Virus record (IMG/VR): IMGVR_UViG_3300025168_013179
Span: 33,787 to 97,786 of that record
Strand: one strand, 5' to 3'
Source of the DNA: a virus
DNA length: 64,000 nt
Part shown: positions 24,497 through 32,929 of the stretch, piece by piece
How positions within the stretch are numbered: the first letter of the stretch is position 1
Layout of the letters: each line of letters opens with the position of its first letter
Position numbers and translations under genes: made by a program
Notes under the pieces: generated by a model
Database searches by the model: none
Told to the model about the DNA's origin: nothing
Seen by the model: only the letters and a program-made list of their open reading frames with translations

Positions 24497-26140
24497 TTAT
24501 CCTAATAGCATACTAGGATCGATACCAGCTGGTTTATCGTCTTTATCTTCAGGGTTTTTAGTTACTACTGCCTCAGTAATAAGTAAGGTTCCTGCCACAG
24601 ATGCAGCATTTTCTAATGCCAATCTGGTTACTTTAGTTGGGTCTATAATACCTGCTTCAAACATATTAACTATTTCTTTGATTCTAGGATTATATCCTTC
24701 CCATTCGTTACCGTTATCTTTAATCTCTGCTTCTATATCGTGTATGTCTTCTATCTCTATACCTGCGTTTGTAAGTATCTTTTCAAAAGGTTTCTCACAA
24801 GCATTTATAACAATATCATAACCGGTAGAAATATGTTCATTGCTATCCTCTGGAATATTATGTATTATTTGCATTGCTGCGTTTAGTAGAGCAATTCCTC
24901 CCCCGGGTAGAATACCTTCTTCCAATGCTGCTTTTGTAGCATGTAAAGCATCTTCGACTCTATCCTTTTTCTCTTTCATCTCTATCTCTGTATGACCTCC
25001 TACATGAACGATAGCTACTCCTCCAATGAACTTGGCTAATCTATTTTGTAGATTCTCTTTTTCAAATGGTGATGTAGATTCATCTATTTGAGTTTTTATC
25101 TCTTCTACCTTCTGTGTAATTTTATCTTCTTCTCCTTTAGCGTCTATAATAGTAGTAAATTCTTTAGAAATAGTAGCTTTATTAGCTTTACCCAACCATT
25201 TAGTATCAAATTTATCTAACCTCATACCTTTCTCAGAAGAAACAACTTGTCCACCAGTTAAAATAGCTATATCCTCCATGATAGCTTTTTTTCTATCACC
25301 GAATTCTGGTGCTTTAACTGCAGCACATGCTAGGATACCTCTCATTTTATTTACTACTAATGTAGATAGTGCTTCTCCATCTATATCGTCAGCAATAATT
25401 AATAATGACTTATTTTGTTGAGAAACAGCCTCCAAGATAGGAAGTAACTCTTTGACCTGATTTAGTCTTTTATCGACTATAAGAACGAAAGGTTCTTTCA
25501 GTACTGCTGTCATAGAGTTATTATCAGTAACAAAATATGGAGACTTATAACCTCTGTCGAACTGCATTCCTTCAACCGTCTCTAAGTACGTTTCTCCGGT
25601 TTTCGACTCTTCTATCGTAACTACTCCATCTCTTCCTACCTTGTCCATGGCTGTTGAAATTAATTCACCAACTTCTGTGTCATTATTAGCAGATATTGTA
25701 GCAATTTGTTTTAATTGCGCCTCATCTGTAATTTCTTTTGAATACCCTTCAAGGTACTCTACTACTTTTTTAGTAGCTTCATCAATACCTTTTTTGATTT
25801 CTACTGCGTTTGATCCTGCTTCCAGTCTCTCTAAACCTTCTGCTAATATAGATTGTGCTAATAATGTAGAGGTAGTAGTACCATCCCCGGCATAATCAGC
25901 TGTTTTAATAGCAGCTTGTTTTACAATTTGAGCTCCTAAGTTTTGTATTTTATCTTCTAAAACAATTGATTTAGCTACTGTAACTCCATCTTTTGTAGAT
26001 ATAGGATTACCCATATCTTGTTCTATAATAACATTACGTCCAGAAGGACCTAAAGTTGCAGTAACTGCATCAGCTAGTTTATTTACCCCGTTAGATAATT
26101 CTATCCTTGCAGGGTTTGCAAATGTAATTTTTTTACTCAT
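24497..26140 (-). CDS. groL: Chaperonin GroEL (Hsp60)
   Basis: 547 residues, full length. VTATLGPSGRNVIIEQ, the ATP-site DGTTTSTLLAQSI (residues 86 onward), EDALHATKAALEEGILPGGG and the equatorial C-terminal LLITEAVV segment are all present. The C terminus ends PAGIDPSMLLG instead of the host-type Gly/Met tail; that tail lines the cavity floor, so the ring may have altered folding properties. It lies 2 bases after groES. Known phage use: folding of large phage proteins such as capsid or polymerase. Confidence 0.95.
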   Translation of the reverse strand: MSKKITFANPARIELSNGVNKLADAVTATLGPSGRNVIIEQDMGNPISTKDGVTVAKSIVLEDKIQNLGAQIVKQAAIKTADYAGDGTTTSTLLAQSILAEGLERLEAGSNAVEIKKGIDEATKKVVEYLEGYSKEITDEAQLKQIATISANNDTEVGELISTAMDKVGRDGVVTIEESKTGETYLETVEGMQFDRGYKSPYFVTDNNSMTAVLKEPFVLIVDKRLNQVKELLPILEAVSQQNKSLLIIADDIDGEALSTLVVNKMRGILACAAVKAPEFGDRKKAIMEDIAILTGGQVVSSEKGMRLDKFDTKWLGKANKATISKEFTTIIDAKGEEDKITQKVEEIKTQIDESTSPFEKENLQNRLAKFIGGVAIVHVGGHTEIEMKEKKDRVEDALHATKAALEEGILPGGGIALLNAAMQIIHNIPEDSNEHISTGYDIVINACEKPFEKILTNAGIEIEDIHDIEAEIKDNGNEWEGYNPRIKEIVNMFEAGIIDPTKVTRLALENAASVAGTLLITEAVVTKNPEDKDDKPAGIDPSMLLG

Positions 26141-26142
26141 GA

Positions 26143-26463
26143 TTATATGTCGTTATGTTTAGTTTCTTCCCTAATAACAGCTAGTATTTCTCTATCTTGA
26201 GCTACTAAATACTCTTCACCTTCAAAATCTATTCTTAAAGTACCTAATTTAGGAACTAAGACAGTATCTCCTACATGACACGATCTAATAGGAATCATTT
26301 TACCGTATTCAGATAATCTACCAGACCCGATGGCTACTACTGTACCCATTTCTGGTTTTTCTTTTCCTAAATCTGGTATTACTATGGATCCGTAGGTTTG
26401 TTCTCCTTCATCTAAAGGTTTAATCAGTACTCTATCATTAGAGGGTATTAATTTTTTAGTCAT
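26143..26463 (-). CDS. groS: Co-chaperonin GroES
   Basis: 106 residues. Starts with LIPSNDRVLIKPLDEGEQTYGSIVIPD, where EQTYGSIVIP is the mobile loop that contacts GroEL. GTVVAIGSG and GDTVLVPKLG are the usual barrel strands. It is encoded directly before groEL, as in bacterial groESL, so the phage carries a matched pair. The usual phage pattern is a lone gp31-like co-chaperonin; a complete pair is rarer. Confidence 0.93.
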   Translation of the reverse strand: MTKKLIPSNDRVLIKPLDEGEQTYGSIVIPDLGKEKPEMGTVVAIGSGRLSEYGKMIPIRSCHVGDTVLVPKLGTLRIDFEGEEYLVAQDREILAVIREETKHNDI

Positions 26464-26482
26464 AACTTATTTATTTATTATT

Positions 26483-26511
26483 AATATAAGATTAATTTAT
26501 TTAAGAGGCAA
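26483..26511 (-). promoter_or_regulatory. Promoter for groES-groEL-H1
   Basis: Minus strand: TTG at 26511-26509, 20 bases, TATATT at 26488-26483, preceded by AATCT. The groES start is at 26463. No CIRCE-type inverted repeat is seen between them. Confidence 0.65.
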
Positions 26512-26521
26512 CTCGAGAGCG
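26511..26521 (+). repeat. Left arm of 11-base inverted repeat flanking hsp20
   Basis: ACTCGAGAGCG, just 3' of the hsp20 gene. The exact inverse CGCTCTCGAGT lies at 26994-27004, just 5' of the gene. Confidence 0.5.
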
Positions 26522-26528
26522 GGAAAGT

Positions 26529-26942
26529 TTAGCTAATTTTCAAAGTTTTTGGTTCTGATCCTTTAGCAAAAGGAATAATAACTTGTAATAGTCCGTTTTT
26601 AAATTCAGCTGTAGCTTTACTTAAGTTAAACTTACTATCTATCTTCCAACCTAAGTTGAATGATCTTTTAGCGATGCCTTTGTGAATATACTTTCCAGTA
26701 TTATCATCGCCGTCTGGTTTATCGTAATTTACTCTAATTATATTACCTTCTATTTGAATATCGATATCTTCTTTTGAGATCCCGGTACAAGCTATATCTA
26801 AGCCTAAACCTATTTCTTTTTCGTAAATATCTACTGGGTGAGGTAATTTGGATTCTGCCAACGGTCTGTAAGTGTTGGCGTCTTGGAAAAAATTTCTTAC
26901 TAAAATGTCGAACGGATTACGTTCATAAAATAATGTACTCAT
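26529..26942 (-). CDS. Small heat-shock protein Hsp20
   Basis: 137 residues with one alpha-crystallin domain: VDIYEKEIGLGLDIACTGISKEDIDIQ, IIRVNYDKP, then the terminal NGLLQVIIPFAKG strand (canonical GVLTIxxP) and a short C-terminal KTLKIS with an IxI-like element. It holds unfolding proteins. Hsp20 genes are widespread in T4-like marine phages. Here it lies next to GroESL but behind its own leader with a candidate hairpin. Confidence 0.9.
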   Translation of the reverse strand: MSTLFYERNPFDILVRNFFQDANTYRPLAESKLPHPVDIYEKEIGLGLDIACTGISKEDIDIQIEGNIIRVNYDKPDGDDNTGKYIHKGIAKRSFNLGWKIDSKFNLSKATAEFKNGLLQVIIPFAKGSEPKTLKIS

Positions 26943-26957
26943 ATCATTGTGTTTTGT

Positions 26958-26974
26958 GAGTGCCTAAGCTACTC
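26958..26974 (-). promoter_or_regulatory. Leader hairpin upstream of hsp20
   Basis: Minus strand GAGTAGC-TTAG-GCACTC-type hairpin, 6 bp with one bulged A and a 4-base loop, ending 16 bases before the hsp20 start codon. Small heat-shock genes often carry RNA thermometers in this place. Whether this hairpin covers a translation signal cannot be told. Confidence 0.35.
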
Positions 26975-26993
26975 GGTTAATAAAAATTAAAAT

Positions 26994-27004
26994 CGCTCTC
27001 GAGT
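26994..27004 (-). repeat. Right arm of 11-base inverted repeat flanking hsp20
   Basis: CGCTCTCGAGT on the plus strand, exact inverse of 26511-26521. On the minus strand it is part of AATCG-ACTCGAGAG-CGATT followed by T-rich sequence, so it may also serve as a weak terminator for the polymerase gene. Confidence 0.5.
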
Positions 27005-27040
27005 CGATTCTCTTTATAATAAATATCTCTATTTTTAGTT

Positions 27041-29365
27041 TTAATGTCCATCTCTCCAGTTATCTGATATCTCAGGAGGTGCTTTTAACGTAACGCCAGG
27101 TAGTTGAGTAGTAGTCTCCATAATCTCTTGAACTATAGGAGCAAACATAGCAACATCTTTCTTATCGCAGTTAATAATCAATTGATCATGTACTTGAGCT
27201 TGTACAGAAGCATCTATACCAAGTTCTTTAGCTTTACGGTTAATTACTAAAGCAGCTCTATTCACAACAGCAGCTGCTAAACTCTGTAACTGAAAGTTAA
27301 GGCAGTTATTAAGCCCATTTCTAAAGTCTCTATAAGCTTTGATAACCTTATCTTTACCGTAAGTAGGTTCTAACGACTTTCTAAATCTCCAATCCATTAA
27401 TTTATTATCGAATTTTTCATAGTACTGCTTAACTCGAGGCAAATGTCTAATTCTACCGACGTAGTTAGTTATACGTCCATAGGCTTTAACTTCTTCTCTA
27501 GATCTCTCTCTCCATTCAGCTAACTGAGGAAAACCATCTAGGTATCCTTTGATAAGTCTCTCAGCTTCTTTCTGATCTACACCTAATGTCATTTTAAGAG
27601 CATAAGCTTCCATACCGTAGGCAATACCTAAAGAATAAGCTTTAGCTTTATTACGTTTAATAGGGTCTAGCTTTTTAAGGTAGTTATCAGCTTTTTTATC
27701 AGCAGATACTCCTTGTAAGTTCTCAGTTTGTATAGCAACAGTAGAGTAGAAGTCCCATCCTTTTCTAAATATCTCCCTTAGGTTCTCATCTCCTGTTACT
27801 GATGCAAAGCAATGAGGCTCTAGTGATTCGTAATCAGCATCGATAACCTTTCTACCATCACCAGCAGTTAAGAAAGCTCTAACTATATTAACATACTTCA
27901 TAATGATAGGAGCATCTTCTCCTTCTTCTAAAGGTTTAGGCAGCTGTTGAGCATCAGATCCATAACGACCAGACACAGTTCCGTTCTGCTTAAAGTAAAA
28001 GTAGTATCTACCGTCCTCATTCCTATCTCTAAATCTATCTACGTAAGTAGACTTAATCTTAAGCAACTTATTATATATACGTAAGTTCTCAGCCCATGCA
28101 TAAGTCTTAGATAACTCCTCAACCATACTCATGTCAAACTTATCTCTACCGGATTTAGTATTAGCTCCTGATACTTTAGGTTTAATGCCCATATACTTAA
28201 AGACTATCTCTCCTAAATGCTTCTTTGACTGTATATTAATGTAGTCTCCATCGTTAGATTCTTTCCATAGCGACATCGATAAACGTGCTTTCTCAACGTC
28301 CTCTAGTAGGCTTTGATCTCCGGTAAGCAAAAACTGCTTAACACTAGAGTCATCTAACTCTTCGATATACTTTTGAGTAAGAGAGTACTTACCAGTCTTT
28401 TCGGACTTAGGTAATGGTAGAGAGTACCTTTGTACTAGCGTTTGAGCCCAATTACCTTTATGAGAAACTGGATAGTTAGTCATAGAAGTAGCTACTACCC
28501 ATTCTTTAACCTCTGGTATAGCAAGTAAAGACTTCATAACAATCTCTTTATTCTCTTTTTGATCTATTACTATCTCGTCATGTATCTTATTAAGTAAGTT
28601 CATATCAAGATCGACTCCTTGAGCTTCCATAGGTACAGTCACTTCACGGTAGATAGGCATAACCTCTTCTTCAAAGAAAAACTTCTCTAAGCCTTCCTCT
28701 TTAAGCTTTTTAAGGTATAGATTACATATACGAAGAGTAAGATCGGTATCTGCAGAAGCATACTTAGATAATATATCTAAATCAGCTTTATAAATCTCGT
28801 ATAAAGCCTTTGTAGTCTGGCCACCGTTCTTTTTAATACTCTCTTTAAGTTCAACTTGCTCTTCGTTAGCGGCTTTCTCTACATCTAAGCCAAGCTCTTT
28901 CTGATTCATTATTGCAATTGACTTTAACCCAAAAGGATTACCGTAACCAAAAGCACCTTCCTCGTAAACTGTATGAACTAGTAAACCAGTATCAACCCAA
29001 ACGTCAGGAAGTAAATCTACACCTAAATAGTTCTTAATAAACTGAACGTCAAACGAAGCATTATGAAATACAAGTTTCTTACCTTTAAGTAACTTAAGTA
29101 AGTTCCTAGATATAGTTTCAGTAGAAGTACCGTCGATAGTCTGTAATTCTAGTTCGTCTTTATCAAAGTTAAATACTAAAGTAGGTAAGTAGAAACCTAT
29201 TCCTTCGTCACCGGATACAGACCATCCTACAATCTTATCCTTTCTAGGATTAAGACCAGTCGTCTCGGTATCAACAGCAATAACTTCTGATTCAGTAATA
29301 TGTTGATGTAAGAGTTTTAAGGTCTCCTTATCTTGGACCGTATAGTACTTTTTTTCTAACTGCAT
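27041..29365 (-). CDS. polA: Family A DNA polymerase with 3'-5' exonuclease
   Basis: 774 residues. Exonuclease motifs: DTETTGL (D32, E34), FHNASFD, and YASADTDLT. Polymerase motifs: A around D511 (DADYESLEPHCF), B with RNKAKAYSLGIAYG where L579 takes the place of F762 of E. coli Pol I, C with H726-D727 (QVHDQL; Glu to Gln at the third position). There is no 5'-nuclease domain; that activity is encoded separately at 51091-52110. Probable replicase, which is unusual because T4 relatives normally use a family B enzyme. It has its own promoter. Confidence 0.95.
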   Translation of the reverse strand: MQLEKKYYTVQDKETLKLLHQHITESEVIAVDTETTGLNPRKDKIVGWSVSGDEGIGFYLPTLVFNFDKDELELQTIDGTSTETISRNLLKLLKGKKLVFHNASFDVQFIKNYLGVDLLPDVWVDTGLLVHTVYEEGAFGYGNPFGLKSIAIMNQKELGLDVEKAANEEQVELKESIKKNGGQTTKALYEIYKADLDILSKYASADTDLTLRICNLYLKKLKEEGLEKFFFEEEVMPIYREVTVPMEAQGVDLDMNLLNKIHDEIVIDQKENKEIVMKSLLAIPEVKEWVVATSMTNYPVSHKGNWAQTLVQRYSLPLPKSEKTGKYSLTQKYIEELDDSSVKQFLLTGDQSLLEDVEKARLSMSLWKESNDGDYINIQSKKHLGEIVFKYMGIKPKVSGANTKSGRDKFDMSMVEELSKTYAWAENLRIYNKLLKIKSTYVDRFRDRNEDGRYYFYFKQNGTVSGRYGSDAQQLPKPLEEGEDAPIIMKYVNIVRAFLTAGDGRKVIDADYESLEPHCFASVTGDENLREIFRKGWDFYSTVAIQTENLQGVSADKKADNYLKKLDPIKRNKAKAYSLGIAYGMEAYALKMTLGVDQKEAERLIKGYLDGFPQLAEWRERSREEVKAYGRITNYVGRIRHLPRVKQYYEKFDNKLMDWRFRKSLEPTYGKDKVIKAYRDFRNGLNNCLNFQLQSLAAAVVNRAALVINRKAKELGIDASVQAQVHDQLIINCDKKDVAMFAPIVQEIMETTTQLPGVTLKAPPEISDNWRDGH

Positions 29366-29372
29366 ATAATAT

Positions 29373-29400
29373 AATATAAGAATTTTTTTATAATTTACAA
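29373..29400 (-). promoter_or_regulatory. Promoter for the DNA polymerase gene
   Basis: Minus strand: TTG at 29400-29398, 19 bases, TATATT at 29378-29373, preceded by ATTCT. The -33 box lies in the last codons of the gene before. Confidence 0.6.
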
Positions 29401-29888
29401 ACTAAATAATTATTAATTAAGGTATTCCAATTATCATTAGTAGGTCTAATAGAACATTTTTTTCTTTGTCCATTAGTCATCCAGTTTATCATTTTTAATT
29501 CTCTTCTTTCATTAATATAGAAATCCCTATCATTAACAATTTTTTCTCTTGGAACATTAAATACTTCTCCTGTATCACATATAACAGTCAAAAAGTCAAA
29601 ATTAAGATCAGAATGAAGCTGTATAAGATTTCGTTCAGAAGATTTTTTAACATCCATCTTAGGAGTTAAGAATTTTACTGAATAAGTACCTAGATCACCA
29701 GTACCGTCTATATTATCTTGTCTTGGAGGAGCTGGTTTATAACCTTTATCTATTTTTTCAAGAATAATTTTTTTAGCTTGAGCCTCACCGTATAAGCCAG
29801 ACACTTGGTCAGGGTCTAATCCTTCTAGTGGAGCTAACTCTTTAAGTTTATTACAATACTCTAGTATGAGATTTAAATTTTTTGACAT
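29388..29888 (-). CDS. Possible restriction-endonuclease-fold protein
   Basis: 166 residues. GEAQAKKIILEKIDKGY followed by DNIDGTGDLGTYSVKF gives an E, a D and a VK in the order and spacing seen in PD-(D/E)XK enzymes. FDFLTVICDTGEVFNVPREKI adds a strand-rich core. Basic C-terminal half (NGQRKKCSIRP). I do not recognise a family; nuclease is a guess from pattern. It is encoded just before the polymerase gene under its own promoter with a strong AAAAAGG leader. Confidence 0.4.
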   Translation of the reverse strand: MSKNLNLILEYCNKLKELAPLEGLDPDQVSGLYGEAQAKKIILEKIDKGYKPAPPRQDNIDGTGDLGTYSVKFLTPKMDVKKSSERNLIQLHSDLNFDFLTVICDTGEVFNVPREKIVNDRDFYINERRELKMINWMTNGQRKKCSIRPTNDNWNTLINNYLVCKL

Positions 29889-29912
29889 AATATAACCTTT
29901 TTATTTACTATA

Positions 29913-29941
29913 AAGATAAGAAAAATATCTCAGGGAGACAA
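29913..29941 (-). promoter_or_regulatory. Promoter for the nuclease-like gene
   Basis: Minus strand: TTG at 29941-29939, 20 bases, TATCTT at 29918-29913, preceded by TTTTTCT. The leader carries AAAAAGGTTATAT directly before the ATG region at 29888. Confidence 0.65.
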
Positions 29942-30820
29942 GCTTTTTTTATAAAAATCGTAAAGTAAGTCTCCTAGAATCTTATACCCATGTCTATTAG
30001 GGTGATTTCTTTGACCTGGAGGGCTAAACGCTAGTTCAGTATTTTCAAATACATCTCCTCCTATTTTATTCAAATGATCCCAAGCAGTAGAGGCTCCAAA
30101 TTTCCAATACTTAGTCTTGTCTACTAACCCCCATTTTTCATTATTAGAATCAAATGAATTCATCTCTTCAAAACCATCTATAAAGATATATTGACATTTT
30201 TTATATTTGAAAAATTCTTGAAGAAAATAAATATAGTTAAAATTTACTAAATTATAATACGCACTATCATAACATACAGTCATATATTTCTTAAAATAAT
30301 CCTTCATAAAAGGAGATAAAACTTTGTCAATATATTTTATATCTGCTTCATTCTTATGATATCTTTTTAAAAAATTTATGCTTCCATAATCAGAAAGGAC
30401 TTCATTTAAAGACCAACCTAATCCTATTGGTCCGCTATCTGTAAAAGACTTAGGAAAGAAAGGAATTTTATTTCTTATTCCTGAACTCCACATTACTACT
30501 ATAAGATCTTCTTCATTGAAATCTAAAAGAGAATCTTTTTTAAATACATCATTAAAAATATAATCGTTAGACGCTCCACAAGAGCCAGCATTCAGAAATT
30601 TAGTATCATATGTTCGATTTCCAACTTTATAAGATTCTTTAATTTGTAAAAGTTTTGCTAATTGAGTGGGCCAACTATACTTAAAATTAAATTCGCTGAT
30701 TATACTACATCCTTCACTAGGATTATCTTTATATTTTTTTTCTATTTTAACTGTTTTTTCTAACCATGCTCCTTCTCCTTCAGTGAAACTATCCCCAAAT
30801 GTTATTAACCTATTAATCAT
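29930..30820 (-). CDS. SGNH-hydrolase-like protein, copy 1
   Basis: 296 residues. FGDSFTEGEG at 8-17 is SGNH block I with nucleophile S11. GSCGASNDY and VVMWSSG stand in for blocks II and III. RNHPNRHGY near the end gives the block V His. The C-terminal third aligns by eye with the protein at 36838-37638 (FIDxF, DKxKYWKF/Y, HPxxxG). Known family roles are esterase and O-acetyl removal or transfer on glycans. It overlaps the exostosin-like gene by 8 bases, which fits a glycan role. Confidence 0.65.
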   Translation of the reverse strand: MINRLITFGDSFTEGEGAWLEKTVKIEKKYKDNPSEGCSIISEFNFKYSWPTQLAKLLQIKESYKVGNRTYDTKFLNAGSCGASNDYIFNDVFKKDSLLDFNEEDLIVVMWSSGIRNKIPFFPKSFTDSGPIGLGWSLNEVLSDYGSINFLKRYHKNEADIKYIDKVLSPFMKDYFKKYMTVCYDSAYYNLVNFNYIYFLQEFFKYKKCQYIFIDGFEEMNSFDSNNEKWGLVDKTKYWKFGASTAWDHLNKIGGDVFENTELAFSPPGQRNHPNRHGYKILGDLLYDFYKKSLSP

Positions 30821-31661
30821 TTATAAATTTTTTTACGTAATTATCAAAATCCAAAAGATGGCTATTGCTCCAATCAGCATTTTCATATACTCCATGTAGT
30901 TGGTCTAAACTAAAAGTATTCCAATCATCTACCAATACCATAGGAAAATATTGAGAAAAATACTCAGTAACTAAACTTCTATCAACTATCGGAATAGTCT
31001 TTAAATAAAGAGCTTCCCATGTTCTATGACAATCAACTCCATTGCCTTCTGGTGATATAATGAATTTGTGGTTTTTAAGTTTATTTAAGTATTCCTCCTG
31101 TGCTGTAGGTTTACTCCAAACTAATCCTATCTCTTTACATCTATTAAAGCAATCAGGTCTTTTTATATCTCTGCATCCACCTTCTACTGTAAAATTGAAA
31201 AATATTTCTTTCGTTTTACTACAAGGTACGTCTATACTTTCAAAAGTATCTAAGTCTCCATAAGGCCAACAGCTATTACCTAGCCCTATAGGAAGAGGAG
31301 TAACTCTATCATCTCTTACCAATACGTTTTGAGCATATATTTTTTTACAATTAGGAATATTAAAATACCTTAAGTCTTCTTCTTCAACTGGTGAATCATT
31401 ACAGTGGAGAACCAACGAAAAAGGATTTTTCATTTTTTCTAACATACTGTATAAATCTACTGGTCCGCTTTCTATATGATCTTGTTTAATAGTAGATTTA
31501 ATTAAATCATTGTTAACATATATAAGACCCCAGTTGTCATAACTATCAAAAGTATACGCACTATGAGCTCTACTAAGTTTAGATTCATAAGGAAAAAACT
31601 CAGGAACAGAAATTTGAGTAGAACACAGATCTTGAAATTTTTCTCCGGAAATATAATTCAT
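30813..31661 (-). CDS. Exostosin (GT47)-like glycosyltransferase
   Basis: 282 residues. The late region HKFIISPEGNGVDCHRTWEALYLKTIPIV is the signature pattern of exostosin and related GT-B proteins (xFxxSPxG.GxDxxRxxEal..G.iPvi). TPLPIGLGNSCWP in the middle is also typical. It probably transfers a sugar to the product acted on by the neighbouring SGNH protein. No transmembrane anchor. Confidence 0.65.
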   Translation of the reverse strand: MNYISGEKFQDLCSTQISVPEFFPYESKLSRAHSAYTFDSYDNWGLIYVNNDLIKSTIKQDHIESGPVDLYSMLEKMKNPFSLVLHCNDSPVEEEDLRYFNIPNCKKIYAQNVLVRDDRVTPLPIGLGNSCWPYGDLDTFESIDVPCSKTKEIFFNFTVEGGCRDIKRPDCFNRCKEIGLVWSKPTAQEEYLNKLKNHKFIISPEGNGVDCHRTWEALYLKTIPIVDRSLVTEYFSQYFPMVLVDDWNTFSLDQLHGVYENADWSNSHLLDFDNYVKKFIND

Positions 31662-32230
31662 AATAATTCTTCTGGGTAATCTTCTTTTTTTATTTTAATT
31701 CCTGTTTCTTTTTCAACTGAATGTAAAACAGCGAGTTTTTTGTTTTTATCTCCAGTGCAGAAATGCCAGGCTAGAGTATTTTGAAAATTAATAATTGACT
31801 TTTGTAATCTATTTATAGACTTTTCAGCTAATTCTATATCTTCTTCACTTACTTCTATTTCTATATTATTATTACCAGCAATTTTGACTAAACTTAATAA
31901 ATCGTTATAATCATAGGCTTGTTTTAGTTCTGAAAATGTTTCATCGGTACCTCCTTTATCTGGATGTAAGTGCTTAGAAAGCATTTTATATATCTTTTTT
32001 AATTTTTCAGGTTTGTTTCTTTTTTTTATTTTTTCTTGTTCACTAGGAGGTTTATTTCTTACTTCTCCAGTCTCTTCATTAACCCACATTTCAGCATTTT
32101 TATCTATAAAGTATTTTCCAAAATACCTATTAAAGACAGTAGCATACTCTTCAGCTTGCTCTTCAGTATCTTCTAATTCTAACTCTAAAAATTGATACTT
32201 ATGCGATAATTTTTTTATAATTCGAGACAT
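31658..32230 (-). CDS. J-domain (DnaJ-like) protein
   Basis: 190 residues with a central J domain: EKLKKIYKMLSKHLHPDKGGTDETF, the HPD triad at 89-91 in an HPDKGG context and helix III LKQAYDYND. There is no Gly/Phe linker or zinc domain, so it is a class C J protein. The flanking regions are charged helices. It should stimulate host DnaK ATPase and direct it to a phage target. It adds to GroEL, GroES and Hsp20 in this window. Confidence 0.8.
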   Translation of the reverse strand: MSRIIKKLSHKYQFLELELEDTEEQAEEYATVFNRYFGKYFIDKNAEMWVNEETGEVRNKPPSEQEKIKKRNKPEKLKKIYKMLSKHLHPDKGGTDETFSELKQAYDYNDLLSLVKIAGNNNIEIEVSEEDIELAEKSINRLQKSIINFQNTLAWHFCTGDKNKKLAVLHSVEKETGIKIKKEDYPEELL

Positions 32231-32487
32231 TACATTTCCCCATATAGATCAAACTTTTCAGGTTCAGGTTCTTTTATATCTACTTCTGTCTGATTAATAG
32301 CGAATAATTTTCCATTTAAAGGTTCTAATCTATAGTGGCCTTGAAATTTAGTTTTTCTAACATATGTATTTAATGTCTGTACTAACCCATCTATAATATT
32401 TTCTCTATCAATAACTAATTCCCAGTTATCTCCTGGAGGTACTCTTTCAGCTATAAGTTCGATTTCTTCAATTATTTCTTTACTCAT
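32230..32487 (-). CDS. Small hypothetical
   Basis: 85 residues, acidic, with predicted helix-strand-helix order (IIEEIELIAERV, GHYRLEPLNGKLFAIN) and a Pro/Glu-rich end. No known domain. Start and stop overlap the neighbouring genes by 1-8 bases, so it is translated with the J-domain protein. Confidence 0.5.
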   Translation of the reverse strand: MSKEIIEEIELIAERVPPGDNWELVIDRENIIDGLVQTLNTYVRKTKFQGHYRLEPLNGKLFAINQTEVDIKEPEPEKFDLYGEM

Positions 32488-32929
32488 ATTCTTTATTTAA
32501 TACATCAGGATTTTGTTGCATAGTTTGTTTAGTAATTAAATCTTTAAGTTTTGTTGTAGACCAACTATGAGCTCTAGACGTATATACGATCTTAGGAGGC
32601 AAATCATCTCCTGTAAACGTTTTACCTATGTAATCTTCTCCAAGAATCCTGATATCTGGTTTAAAATTTACTATTAAGTTGTAAAGCTCTTCTTCAGTTT
32701 GGTATACAAATACCTCATCTACATAAGATACGGCCATTAAAGCTCTATATCTTTCATATAAAGGTATAACCGGTTTATATTTACTAAACCTAGTTAAAGA
32801 CGGGTCTCTTTGTAAAAAAACTATAAAGTGATCACAGTGTTTTTTTGCATCCTCAAAAGTATAAATATACCCTGGGTGAAGAAGGTCAAAATTACCGGCT
32901 GTAAAGCCTACTATTGGTTTTTTACTCAT
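32480..32929 (-). CDS. Cytidylyltransferase-like nucleotidyltransferase (TagD/RfaE type)
   Basis: 149 residues. GFTAGNFDLLHPGY at 8-21 is the N-terminal nucleotide motif; the usual HxGH reads HPGY here. ERYRALMAVSYVDEV is the RYxxVxxxxxVDEV-like segment, and WSTTKLKDLI replaces the ISTTxxxxRI motif. The family activates phospho-sugars or glycerol phosphate with CTP or ATP. Change of the second His may lower or alter activity. Placed next to QueF by a 4-base overlap, but a link to 7-deazaguanine is not evident. Confidence 0.7.
   Translation of the reverse strand: MSKKPIVGFTAGNFDLLHPGYIYTFEDAKKHCDHFIVFLQRDPSLTRFSKYKPVIPLYERYRALMAVSYVDEVFVYQTEEELYNLIVNFKPDIRILGEDYIGKTFTGDDLPPKIVYTSRAHSWSTTKLKDLITKQTMQQNPDVLNKEYE

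Noticed and set aside
24489-24821. 110-residue plus-strand frame antisense to groEL
   Set aside because: Hydrophobic Ser/Ile/Leu composition is what the complement of groEL codons gives; no start signal.
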